Assembly: GCA_021234155.1 (NCBI GenBank)
Contig: JAJEKV010000052.1
Coordinates: 9,689,284-9,753,283, forward strand
Origin: Isoetes taiwanensis
Lineage: Eukaryota; Streptophyta; Lycopodiopsida; Isoetales; Isoetaceae
Length of the DNA stretch: 64,000 bases
Direction: 5' to 3'
Made by a program: the position numbers and the translations under genes. Of this stretch, positions 46,646 through 57,828 are shown piece by piece. Each line of letters begins with the position of its first letter. The stretch's first letter is position 1. The notes under the pieces are model-generated. The model ran no database searches. It was not told the DNA's origin and saw nothing but the letters and a program-made list of their open reading frames with translations.

Positions 46646-47920
46646 TTGAAGAAGAGAAATGGCAACATCAGGGTGTGCGTGGATTACTCAGATTTAAATA
46701 AAGCTACCCTACGAAACCCCTTTCCTCTTCCATTCCAGGATGAAATATTATATGCTGCAGCAGGCCAAGAAGTGTTCTCGTTCATGGACGGATTCAGTGG
46801 ATTTAACCAGATACAGATTGCCGCGGAAGATAAGGCAAAAATAGCATTTGTAACCCCATGGGGGGTGTACGCCATGAATGTCATGCCATTCGGATTAATG
46901 AATGCCCCTGCTACCTTTCAACGTGCAATGATGGTGGCTTATGAACAAATGTTGGGGAAAGAACTTGGCATATTCCTGGATGATTTATGTTTGGCTAACG
47001 ACAGAAGGCAACATATCAATAAATTGCAGGAAGTATTTGAGTTGAGCAGGGCATCCAGAATATGTTTAAATCCTTTGAAATGTAACTTCATGGTAAGAGA
47101 AGGCATGCTGCTGGGTCATAGAATCAACAATCATGGATTGCACATAGCAGAAGAGAAAATTGAGATAATATCTCGGCTGCCCATCCCGCAAACAGTAAAG
47201 GAAGTAAGAAGGTTGATTGGTACATGTTCTTTTTTAAGAATACATATTCCCAACTTTTCTCATCTAATCGCTCCAATAGCGAAGCTTACTAGAGTCGGTA
47301 ACCTGGGAAAACGAGGAAGCAGTAAGGCTGTGGTCGTTTGGAGTGAAGAATGCGCAAAAGCATATGATGAGTTGCTGTTGGCCATGAAAGAAGCGGTTGG
47401 GTTAATGCCACCAGATGTTCAAAAGCCCTTTCAAGCCTATATTACCGTGACAAAAGAAGCTATAGGTGTTGCATTATGTCAGAAGGATGGCAAAAAGCAG
47501 GTAAGAGTTATTTCCTATGCTGGAAAGTTGTTTAGCATTGTAGAAGAGAGATATGTATTGTTGGAAAAGTATGCACTTGGGATAGTTTATTTATTTGAAA
47601 AGTATCAACATTTGCTAGCTGACCAGTATACAGAGATAATCATCAGAAGGAATCCCATGGCACTCTTAGCAGGAAGAATTCTGAAAAAAGCAAAGCTTCA
47701 AAAATGGCATGCCTATTTGCAGCAATTTGACTTTGATGTAAAGCCTACAAACCCAAGCATGTATATTCCTTATGCCTTTATGTCAAAAGACGTTACCCAT
47801 GATGATGTTAAAGAGGATGATGCTACAGTGGAGTTAATCCAGGTAAAGGATTCTTGGATGTTGTCATATCTATATCTGCTACAGGGGAAGGAGCTACCTG
47901 CGCACTATGGCAAAACATAG
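46646..47920 (+). pseudogene. Reverse transcriptase and degenerate native RNase H
   Basis: 424 codons. RT motifs are VCVDYSDLNKAT, FSFMDGFSGFNQI (D48), MPFGLMNAPATFQ and IFLDDLCLAN (D112-D113, FLDD). After the thumb and connection (LIGTCSFLRIHIPNFS), the RNase H region reads ITVTKEAIGVALCQ at 266-279, where Ty3 enzymes have T-D-A-S. At 330-338 EIIIRRNPM replaces the V-x-T-D-H strand. LLEKYALGIV keeps the Glu. Two catalytic Asp residues are therefore gone, consistent with the upstream extra RNase H having taken over. Confidence 0.85.
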
Positions 47921-48370
47921 ATTAAAAGAATTAAAAGGCAATTGGTGCACTTTGTTTTAATTGAAGGAATTTTGTGCAAACGAGACATCCGTGGAGTCCT
48001 TTTAAGGTGTCTAAATGAGGAAGATCAGGAATATTGCTCTGGAACAGTGCCATTATGGAGTATGCGCAGGGCATTTTGCAGGGCAGGCAACAACACGAAG
48101 AATTATGAGAGCAGGATATTACTGGCCCACACTACATAGAGATTCCCATCAGTATGTAATGAGATGTCATTATTGCCAAATCTATGCTCTCAAAAAAGCC
48201 AACTTTGCTGAACTCAACACTATTCCTACCATTGGACCATTTCATACTTGGGGTCTTGATTTTATTGGACCTTTGCCCACCACAACTGCTGGTTACCAAT
48301 TTATATTGATGGCGACCGACTATTTTACTAAATGGGTGGAAGCCATTCCCTGTACAGTAGCTAATCCCAT

Positions 48371-49074
48371 CGATCCGAGATATCGGATCGCCATTCTAGA
48401 ATGGGACGAGCATGCATGTTTTGCATGCATGCGGGCGGCGCATGCCCGTTCTGGTTGGGAGTTCGCTATTTTAGGCGCGTTTCTGCTTCGACTTCTCATC
48501 GGCGCTTCCTCTTCTCTCTCAGCAGTACCTTATTCTCTTTGAACCCACCCTCCCCCCCTTCTTTGTTATTGTATTTTTATCGCGTGGCACGCGCGTAATC
48601 AGCCCCTCCACTCTGGGAGGTTTGGTTTGTCTTGTTGTTTTGTTGGTGATGTGCAGGTACAGGTTAGCGAGCGGCATCTGTTTTGTTTTGTTGGTGATGT
48701 GCAGGTACAGGTTAGCGAGCGGCATCTGTTTCGACTTTTCCATTCGTGGGTTTTGGGAGCGATTTTTATGCCTTACGTTTGTCCAAGCCCCTTGCCGAAG
48801 GCTTATCACTAGGGTTTTTCCTCGAAAACCCGAAAGGGCGGGGTTTTTTAATCCCGGTGATAAGCTTTCGGCAGGTACACTAGCCCAGTCTCTATTAGCA
48901 TTGTATTTTGTTGGGGTCCAAATGATATAATTGGATTTTCCCTTTATTTTTTATGGGTAGTTCGCATGTGTGCGGCTACCCACTATCCACCATTGTAGAA
49001 AATCTGCTGAGATGAATGAGAAGCAAGTCTAGTCGGGCGGTTTGTTGGTTTCATGCGAGTCCCATTCTAGAATG
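48371..49074 (+). mobile_element. 0.68-kb insert with palindromic TIRs
   Basis: It interrupts the integrase frame between VANPID and VTCSFVFHH. The ends at 48392 and 49063 both contain the 12-bp palindrome CATTCTAGAATG, continuing inward as GGGACGAGCATGC on the left and GCATGCGAGTCCC-like on the right: 25 bp with three mismatches. A further hairpin (CGATCCGA-GATA-TCGGATCG, 48371-48390) lies just outside the left end. Inside are a 45-bp tandem duplication (TTGGTGATGTGCAGGTACAG, 48643 and 48688) and a LINE-type stem-loop. No coding capacity is recognised. Confidence 0.6.
48791..48875 (+). other. LINE-type 3' stem-loop (copy e)
   Basis: GCCGAAGGCTTATCAC (48794) pairs with GTGATAAGCTTTCGGC (48857) over 16 positions with one G-T pair. 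It encloses GGGTTTTTCC-TCGAAAACCC and GGGCGGGGTTTTTTAATCC as in LINE copies a and d, but with an unrelated outer stem sequence. No TATTC tail follows. Confidence 0.65.
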
Positions 49075-50779
49075 CACAGGTAACATGCTCTTTTGTGTTC
49101 CATCACATTTGTTGCAGGTTTGGGGTTCCCCAAGTTATGATCAGTGATCGCGGTTCACATTTCATGAACGAGTTGATGCAGCATATGGCAGGAAACTTGA
49201 AGATGCGGCACATGTTTTCTAGCTCGTATTATCCTCAATGCAATGGGCAAGCAGAATCCTCCAACAAACAACTAATTCAGATGCTAAAGAAGATGGTAGC
49301 AGAGCATGGTAATGGCTGGGCAACACATATGAGTTCAGCCATTTGGGCACACCGTACTCAAGTAAATTCAGCAACAAAATTTTCACCTTTCCAGTTGGTT
49401 TATGGTCGTGAGGCACTTTCTCCATTGGAGCTGGAAGTACCATCCTTACGAGTGGCTGCTACATCCACAAATGAGAATTACATGACAATTGCTGATCGTT
49501 TGAATGAAGTGGATGTCCTTGACGAGCACAGGTACCTAGCATATTTGTCTAACCAGCTCAAAAAGAATAAGGACAGGACTTATTTCCGAAACAAGCATGG
49601 AGCGGCAGAATTTTTTGAAGTTGGCCAGCTTGTTCTTAAGTGGAACAAGGCCCAAGAAGACTGCAAGAAAAAATTTCAGCCCTTATGGGAAGGACCATAT
49701 ACGATTGCACGCGTTTGCGGATATCACTCATACAATCTCAGTCACTTAACAGGCGAAATCCTTCCAAATCCTATAAATGGGTCACAGCTGAAGGCCTGTT
49801 GGCCTTAGGCTGAAGGGACCAGCCTTTTGTTTTGGGCATAATGTTGGCTCGCATTCTGGAGCCAACATAATCATAGCTAGATTTAGTTTCTATTGCATTT
49901 TCTTTCTTAAAATAAATGTGATCAAGTGGCTTTTAGATGCAGTTGCAAGTGAGTTTGTTGAAGAAATAGTGGGCAACCATCATAGCATTAAGTGCAGCAA
50001 GAACCACAGTTCCGAACAGTTGGCCACAGGAACGAAGATTCAGCAACTTGAAATTTACACAAGGGGGAAGATTATATCAGGACGAAAGATGATGGCCCAA
50101 GAAGTATTGCTCACGACATGGTAAGTATGGTACATAATCCAGAAAATGTCAAACTGTGCTTGTTTTGTTATCAACAAGGTTTAAAATGAAACGCACTTAT
50201 TTAAGAAGTGCGTTTGAAAGATTCATTTTGAAAATTTATAAAATTCTAAAATCCCTCTAAAAAGGGCCCTTTTATTACCATTAGTCCAAAGATTTATAAA
50301 ATTGCTCGTGAAAACAGACATTTTAAGAAGACTTAGTATTAAGGAAAAACACAAAACAAAAAAAATCCCATTTTAGAGGGGGAAAGAACTACAATGAAAT
50401 TCAAAGATTTACTATGGGGCAAATTCGTATGAAGAAATTAGATGCTTTTGTACCTTGTCCCTGAAAACTTTTATATTAGCTGTTTTAGAAGACAAGAAAT
50501 TTGTTATTTCACAACCTTTTTTGCTAAATATCCTAATGGACCTTAAAACACATTGGAAGGCAGTTGAACAAACTTCTTGAATGACAAACCATTGTTTTTG
50601 CATCACATAGTATTATAAATGCCAATACATCCACGATATCTTGTAGCTAAGCTGAAGTTTTAGTTGATGATGCAGTATAAATTTATACCGAGGATACACA
50701 AGTTGAAGTAATGAAGCCCTGTGATTACATGCCCTCCTTTTTTATTCTCGGAGATGTATTTTTGAACGCACATGTCTTT

Positions 50780-51118
50780 CTACAACATGGTGATGCTCAG
50801 AAGATAGTCAATCTCTTTAGTAATGTTGAGCATATTCATCACAATTACGTCATCTGTAGCAGTGGGCACCATGCACATTTCTCTGGTAGTGAAGTATTCG
50901 TCTGCCTTACCCTTTCCTATATATTTGCAAATAAATAGGTAAACTTCTGAGGGGTTTCTACTCCTCGCACCCCTCTGGATAAACCATGTAGTTTCCTTTT
51001 CGTCAAATACCTGTGTCACCATAACATTTTGGAGTTCTTTGCCTTTAGTAGCAATTTTTGAGCTACCTGAAGTGAAGTTCGCATGTATATAGAGAAAAAA
51101 AAGTAGAAATAACAACAT
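50780..51118 (-). pseudogene. E1 minus-strand ORF, possible methyltransferase relative
   Basis: 112 codons read against E1, with the stop 90 bp from the first palindrome. This is the position and direction in which the methyltransferase relic lies relative to the E1-type end at 10 kb. The residues ETTWFIQRGARSRNPSEVYL and DEYFTTRE can be laid against GTWW... and VHFNTRE of that relic with similar spacing, but identity is low and no SAM motif is present. The product is otherwise unknown. The N-terminus (LLFLLFFLYIHANFT) looks like a chance hydrophobic lead. Confidence 0.3.
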
Positions 51119-51319
51119 GATTCGACTACTTTATGCTCTAACATTGCATTACAAGCTTAGAAAATTTAGAACAGTTTTAGAACTTTTTAGACTAAAAAAC
51201 CAAGAAAAGTGTGTAAAATTATCCCTTATGTGTGTTACTTTAGTAGTTTTCAGTTGCCAAACCCTTTGGCGAGCAAGAAAGACCCCAAAAGATTTTACAC
51301 GATATATATTTTGCCTCTG

Positions 51320-51490
51320 GACTGCATATATATACATATATATATAAAAGTCTTATATATATATGCAATTCGGTATAAATTTATACCGTTTCTCCGTATA
51401 GATTTATACCGCAAGAGTTCTCTTTTCTTGTCGGATATATATATGTAAGTATGTGTATATATTATATATATATACACATATATGTATATA
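51320..51490. repeat. AT dinucleotide-rich microsatellite
   Basis: Imperfect TA runs (TATATACATATATATATA type) at 51327-51363 and 51433-51490, interleaved with the first E1 palindromes. Confidence 0.8.
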
Positions 51491-53927
51491 AATTGGTTGT
51501 CTGAAGGTTGTCTGCGGTATAAATTTATACCGAGAGAGCTCTCGCGGTATAAATTTATACCGAGAGAGCTCTCGCGGTATAACGAGGGAGCTCTCACGGT
51601 ATAAATTTATACCGTGAGAGCTCTCGCAGTGAATCGAGAGAGCTCTCGCGGTATAAATTTATACCGTAAGAGTCCTCTCGCGGTATAAATTTATACCGCT
51701 CGAGTCCACTTGCGGTATAAATTTATACCATGCGAACTCTCTGGCATGTTATATCCACACAACACTATCTATTGTAGTATAAATTTATACCATCTAGAAA
51801 TTTATTTTGAAGACGTTATGTCCACGCATTGTCATCGCGGTATACATCAGTCTATAGCAAGACGGATGAGCAAATAAGAGCAAGTATATAAGATGAAGAG
51901 CGAGCGTCTTCGACTCCAACTTGCACTTCAAAGTGTAAGTTTGTTCAATGAGGCATACTTTCATGTGAAAATGTTTGCTTCGATGAGGCAATGTCAAAAT
52001 GTCCTATATTTTTGACAATTTTCTTCATAATTTTGTACAATTTTCACAACCTTGAATATATCACTTCTTTGTCACTCTACTACCCTTGCTATTTTTTTTA
52101 TTGCCCCTTTTTTGCTACACTTTATAAAAGTAACTATTTTTTATTCTAGTTTAGGAGGATGAAAATTGCTATTTAGAATTTTTGCATGAAAGTTATGTTC
52201 AATCAACCCCTCAAAAATGGTACCTAAATTACTTAAATTGTCACACCTGTCACAAAAAAATCTTAAAAATGGACTTTTTTAAGGGAATTTTAGGGAATCT
52301 TTCAAAGATTCCTTTTGAAGTGCGTTTGCAGCAAATAAGTGCGTTTCATTTTAAACTTTGTTTATCCTCCTAGCTATTCTGCCATCTTTCATTTCTACTT
52401 GTTTATCACTTGCCAATTTCATGCCATACCATATTGCCCATCTAGTTCCTTTCTACTTGTTTTATCACTCACCAGCCTTATACCATACCATGTTGCCCAT
52501 TTTCTGTTTGCTGTTACTCAGAAATCCAGTTGCCTTATCAAGTCCCGCTACACCATTGTCCATTCTATATTATGCCTATGATCCAAATTGCTAGCACCGA
52601 GTTCTCTGGTCACATCTCAAGTTCACAATGCATGTTGTAAGCATGGGCACAAATCTACCCATCTATTATTGTAAGTGCCCGTAGCAAACTTATTTCCAGT
52701 TACCTCAACCCACCTAGATCTTTGGACAAAATCGTGATGCACCAAAGGACCCAAAAAGCTTAAATCTGCCATTTCATATGCCCATGTTGTTGATCTTAGT
52801 ATTTTTGTTCATATTTTGCTAAGGTTATGCATTGGTTTAAAATTCGTTTTGCCAGCCTTAAGCCCAAATATTTGCAATAAGAGAAAAAAAAAAAGCCCCA
52901 AAATTGTTTTCTGATCTAGGGCAAGACCCTATCCGATCCATTTTCGTTTCTGCACCATAGTCTGCCATGTCGGAGTATCCGGATAGCAAGTTCGAAGCCA
53001 AGGAAGCAAATGTCGGTGCCGACTCCAGGGAACAAGGAGGCGGTGCCGAATCCAAAGAACCAGGAGCTGATTCGGATTGGAAAGTATTGGGGAGCGAAGC
53101 AGATAAGAAAGGGGGATTGCCAGATTCGGGTTTGCGCTGGGAGAACTCCAAGTAGCCATATATAAGTTTCTGAGAAGAAGAGAATGCTGAAACGTGAAGA
53201 TATGATGCTGAACATTGCTGAATGTTGCAGAATTACTAGTCCATATTATCTGAAAATTGCATTGGTATAAAAATCTGATACAAAAGTTGTTAATCAGTGG
53301 ATGATTCACTGTGGTCAGATAAGTTGCTGTAACACTTTCTTTTATTTAAATTCAAATGCTTGATGGATTGCTCAATTGAGATTTTGTGTCTGTGCATTAG
53401 TAACTCTTAGCTAGGATTGGTACTAAAAGCTTCCATTTAGTTCATAATTACTGCTGCACTTTAGATTTATGTTCCTGTACTCTGCTAGAACAGAATTATT
53501 GCTGATCATTACATGATGTATATAATATTCTAAATCCATAAGTTTGCTAGTCTACCCATTTCCTTCTGCTAAATACACTAAATACCTAAGCTTGAAATCC
53601 TCTCAGTTTAGAGCCCAATTCATCCTTATAAATTTCACTTTCCACCTCCCAACCATATGCTCTTCAATAATCTGCTTGCTTCCATATAATCTCATGCTAC
53701 ATGGCCTATTCTACATTCTTTATATTTTCTTTTACATTCCTTAAAATTCCATGATACAAGGTCCATTCTACAATTATTCTACCAAAGCCCTCCTGATATT
53801 ATCATTCTACGTCTCTGCCCTGGCATCTTGTTATATATTGTGGGAATTTCTGGTTGGCTACCATAACAGCCTGGAGGTCCGATCAGTGGGTGGTGATCTA
53901 TCGAAACTAAAGTAGTTCATCATTGAC

Positions 53928-54486
53928 CTCCGCCACTACCGCCTTACCAGCGCCTCCTTTCGAACCTTATCCCACCACCCAGCTAAACCCTTTACCAACA
54001 CGGTAAGCCTCCTTTCAGTGGATATAATAGTCTCTTGTCATACTTAACCAATAGTATCTCTGTTTCTCTAGTAAGACTTTTGTCTAATAATCACCCTTCC
54101 CTAAACCAACGCTGTGCTGGCGACGAGTCTGCCAGATTTGTGCAACCATGGTGAGGTAGGAGTAACCTAAGTGTTCTTACTATCACTGTGCAATGGTTCC
54201 CGCAACCATATCGACGAACTTTCACGCTGAGCGATGGAAGGGAACTCCTCGGAGTAAGATAGACATAACTATAATCAACGTTGTTTCTCTTTAATGTCTA
54301 AGCCTTGACTCGTCTCATTTCCCAGAGAAAGGATCTCTCTTGGCTCAACCGACTAGGGACTGCCATGCAACACCCCTCTAGACCATGGGTTTGGATTTCC
54401 TTAATCCTATCAACCTTCAATACTTCTCCGTGGACGTTAAAAAAACTATTCTATTCTATTCTATTCTATTCTATTCTATTCTATTC
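53928..54486 (+). mobile_element. Retroposon 3' part with TATTC tail
   Basis: C-rich sequence without ORF, ending CTCCGTGGACGTTAAAAAAA and eight CTATT units (54446-54485). It continues leftwards across the Ty3 insertion (41500-41597). The 3' end matches the LINE ends at 39.5 and 57.8 kb. It could be a SINE using the LINE's tail, or an eroded LINE. Confidence 0.5.
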
Positions 54487-57400
54487 TTCTCAATGGCCGT
54501 GTTTCTTCTATGGATCACTTCCTCAGATCGTGATGCATACTCTGTAATACATAGTGATTGCTTGTGTTGAAAACCCCCACAATGATGTCAATACTTTACT
54601 CTAATTTATTTAGAGTATAAGCTTTAGTATCATTTTGTGCCAAACTTCACCACCTATAAGGCAGTGATTAATTGTCTCTGTCACACGCCTGTCAAATTGA
54701 CGATGGCCTATCGTCTTTTGGAGTTGTTCTAAGGTAAAGGTCTAGTGGCATCCAACCATTGTTGAATAATCATCTCCTTCTAGGATATCTAGATATGGCT
54801 GGGGCAAAGTGTTTCCAACCATTACTTTAGTGCCTAAACGTCATTAAGTTCCACAAATGAACTTACATATTCCAAGGAATTATGTGGATATCCCAAAGGA
54901 CAGTACTACTCAAAGACCTCTCAAGGGAGGCCTCTTTTATTAAAAAGGTTCTTGGTGAATTCAATCCACCATGTTGTCCTAGGAAATGAAAGCCTTCTTC
55001 CCTAAGCCATGCACCAAGCCTTTAAACAGCTTTTCTGCTCTTGCAGCCTTCCAAGCCAAAAATCTATTTTCTGGATGTTAGGGAAGACCACCCTTTATGT
55101 TAGGTAATAACCTTCCCATCTGGGCCGCTAAACATCACGAACAAGGATCCTTCATTCCTTTTCTTCCTTAATAAGCTTTCTATGTCCATGGTCAATTTTT
55201 GTTATCCCGACCCTTTCACATAATACAGCATATAGATTTCACCATTTGGGCTGTGGCTTTTATTCCGTAGGGTCAGCAATTCATTTACTCCTTAGATATT
55301 CTTTAACCATCTTGTGGCTTCTAAGCCGCTATTATATGCCATATGATATCAAGGTTGCTTCCAACCCCCGCTGATGTGGCATTCCAAATGACTTGGCATC
55401 CTCACCTAAACCATAGTCATGGCCTGAGTTAGTGAGTGAGCCTTTGTAAGAATCGTAAGTTACCTGAAGTCATCAGGGTGCCTCACTTGCATTTTGTGAG
55501 CCTTCCTAAAATACCTGTGTTTGATATAAACCAGGCTTGTATCGATGTTCAAGCAGTATATGTTCTAACTTACACCTCCATGTAACCCATGGCGTTCACC
55601 TCTGCCTGATCCGGGTATGGATCATGTGGGAGATCTAGTCTTTGGTGTCTATGCGAAACACATTTGAACTTCTAGTAGCTAACTGCTATTTGCTACCCAT
55701 CTTCGAATTGTGCTATTGTACTGTTCAACTCCATTGTCTTAAGCTTTATTCTATTGCCCGTTGATATTTATTTCAAGTACCAACTACAACATCGTACCTT
55801 AGCATGCAACAGATTGACTGTTGTTTGCACATTCTAGACATACTCCAGACCCTTCATTACCACCTATGGGGTACACTCATCTTTCTCTCCTCGTGTCACT
55901 GCATAGATTACCTCTCCAAGATGTTTATCATATGTGCACATAGTACGTACATAGTAAACATATATCCTCATCCCACAATGTTAGAGCTTTGCTCTAATTT
56001 AGCTAAAGTGTAACCTTAGTAGTTCTTTGTAACAAAATCCATTGCCTATATACCTTTCTGATGTGGCTGAGCCACCTACTTCCCAAATGGACAATGTCCA
56101 ACTCTATGTTGGAATTGTATATGTTGCCTACATTTTGATAGGATCCCCAGGTACTTCAACCAGTTCCTTAGTGCCTTATAGTACTTCAGTCCCATACATA
56201 AACTATGACTTTCCCCACGGCATTATGCCATAATTCCGAAGGTTACTATCCTACATGGAAAGCTTTTCTAAAGCCTCCTTCAGCTAAATATTCCTTGTGT
56301 CCCCAATATCAACCATGCTTTGTCACAATTAACCTATTTTCTTAAGTTATCATGTCAACTTTAATTTTTGATCGGTTTCAGATGTTCTCGTCTTTGGCTC
56401 CCTCATAATGAGATGGAGACATTGAACCCTCTCACTCTCATAATAGAAAACCCCTATGTTTGAATCTTCGTTAGTAACCGCCATATGGTTATCCAATTCC
56501 TTATCCTCTTAAGAGTCTCAAAGTCATACTCCATAAGAGGTGCGTACCTCAAGGCAAGGGATCCTCCAGCCGCTACTTCGAAGTCTAGAATTGCTCCCTG
56601 TGAGTAGGGTAACTCTTACGATATATGGACTGTTGGTCTATATAATCTCACCCCTTCTACTCTATACACCTCGTTTCATTGGGATGTCGAATTCCATGTT
56701 TTGCCTGCTTATCAGTCAGCCTAAGGGGATGATCAGCAAGGTCACCGAACTTCTCTTCTTCCGTCATTCGGCTGGATAGTTCATACAACCTGTCATACCC
56801 AAACCCAATAGATACTCTCAGCTTATAATGCTGAATTAATTCATTGGTATCTAGACCCTTTGAGTAGTAAAGCTCTCATTACCTGTTATTCCAATACCGT
56901 CCCAACTATCCTCGGGATGTTCTGGAATGTAACATCACCGTATATGCTAGACTACTCTAGCTCTTTTCCTTGATTTAAACTCTTTTCATATCCCTTAGTA
57001 CCATGTATCTAAGATAGTCAACTCCAACCATTGGGATAACTTGAATGCTTATCTCTGGTGGATCATACCTAACCCAATATTTTGGTATATAAGCATATCA
57101 TTATGCTTATTCTTTAAACCTTGTCAAGTAATATTTCACTCGCCTTGTACGAATATTCTACTATCTTCCAATATGACATACATCTGAATGTCACAATCGA
57201 CATCCTTGATCTCCTCACTAGTGTAGTATTTGATACTACTAAATCCTTCCAACATCCACAATTCCTATCGTGCAAATTATATGGTATAGTAACATGTGTG
57301 ATCCAACCCTAAGTCTAGACTCATATCTGATTCTTTGACATAGCCACCTAGCTATGTTCATACTTGTCGCAAATGTATTTCCTCAACTTGTTCATCTTGT

Positions 57401-57828
57401 ACCATATACATGTTGTGGTTTTGACACCACACTTTCTAGACTCTCTAGCCTTAGTTTACCTTGATCCTCAAGCTCTAGTGACAAATTCCACAGGGAGAGA
57501 TGCCAATCTAAATTCCTAGTGGACATGTTTAACATCTAGTATAGAAACTCTTATCTTCATTATTTTCGTATTCATATGGACTGTGAACTAAAAGTTCTAT
57601 TATACACCCTTTCTTTTTCTTGTTATGCTATAAAATGGTCCTAGTACGCAGTTACCAATGCGGAGCTACTCCTCGGAATGCTCACACGATACCAAGTCCA
57701 GAGCATATTCTCCTTGGTGAGATGTTCATTGGGCGCCTACCTTGTTCATGCTCCAGACTTTGAACTATTCAAAGTGTCCCTTCAAATTCTCTATATTTGA
57801 AACGTTTACAACAACTTTCAAGCTCCTC
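54487..57828. other. No gene recognised (3.3 kb)
   Basis: Pyrimidine-skewed plus strand with many short ORFs (such as 55804-56013 and 56540-56779). I found no domain, LTR terminus or hairpin that I trust. It is probably heavily mutated element sequence. Confidence 0.4.

Larger units (their letters stand above)
47942..49808 (+). pseudogene. Integrase, interrupted by an insert
   Basis: The N-terminal zinc-binding part has CHYGVCAGH and RCHYCQ (48015 frame: H13, H20, C51, C54). The core has LDFIGPLP (D82), then MATDYFTKWVEAIP. After the 0.7-kb insertion it resumes at 49095 as RFGVPQVMISDRG (D18) with GQAESSNKQL (E54), giving D-x35-E. The C-terminal part (FEVGQLVLKWNKAQED, FQPLWEGPYTIARV) is the GPF-type module. 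No chromodomain follows; it ends NGSQLKACWP. Frames change at about 48015 and at the insertion. Confidence 0.85.
50674..51792. repeat. E1 palindromes CGGTATAAATTTATACCG
   Basis: Copies at 50674, 51371, 51395 (one change), 51515, 51545, 51596, 51649, 51681, 51713 and 51777, plus a collapsed copy at 51575. Between many of them lies a second palindrome, GAGAGCTCTC, giving about a 30-bp tandem unit built from two palindromes. Confidence 0.85.
50173..52362 (+). mobile_element. TIR DNA transposon E1 (2.19 kb)
   Basis: Ends AACAAGGTTTAAAATGAAAC and, inward from the other side, AACAAAGTTTAAAATGAAAC: 30 bp with one mismatch. The duplication TATC flanks it (50169-50172, 52363-52366), and the empty site is present in the 5' LTR at about 41928. 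Left subterminal: AAACGCACTT, then AAGTGCGTTT inverted, then GAAAGATTC. Right subterminal: a direct pair of AAACGCACTT, then AAAAGGAATC. Palindromes TATAAATTTATA lie at about 500 bp and at 1.2-1.6 kb from the left end. No transposase is recognised, so it is probably non-autonomous. Confidence 0.8.
41598..53922 (+). mobile_element. Ty3-type LTR retrotransposon with dual RNase H
   Basis: The 1.98-kb 5' LTR (41598-43573) and the interrupted 3' LTR (49842-53922) both run from TGTTGGCTC to TTCATCA, flanked by TTGAC (41593-41597 and 53923-53927). Internal order is gag, zinc knuckles, protease, extra RNase H, reverse transcriptase, native RNase H, integrase. Frameshifts separate most domains. Two later insertions lie at 48.39-49.07 kb and 50.17-52.36 kb. 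The first 310 bp of the LTRs differ at about five positions by hand alignment, so the insertion seems fairly recent despite the broken frames. Confidence 0.9.
49842..53922 (+). repeat. 3' LTR of the Ty3 element, split by E1
   Basis: 49842-50172 and 52363-53922 together match the 5' LTR. The sequence before it (49810-49841) is not a clean purine tract. 52967-53155 holds an open 62-codon frame (MSEYPDSKFEAKEANVGADS...) that is disrupted in the 5' LTR. Confidence 0.85.

Noticed and set aside
51371-51792. CRISPR-like appearance of regularly spaced palindromic repeats
   Set aside because: Spacers are themselves repeated (GAGAGCTCTC) and spacing is irregular. The array lies inside a eukaryotic DNA transposon, and no cas genes are present.
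52858-53309. Minus-strand ORFs of 97-126 aa in the 3' LTR
   Set aside because: Low-information frames opposite an LTR ORF. They are not preserved in the 5' LTR and have no recognisable domain.
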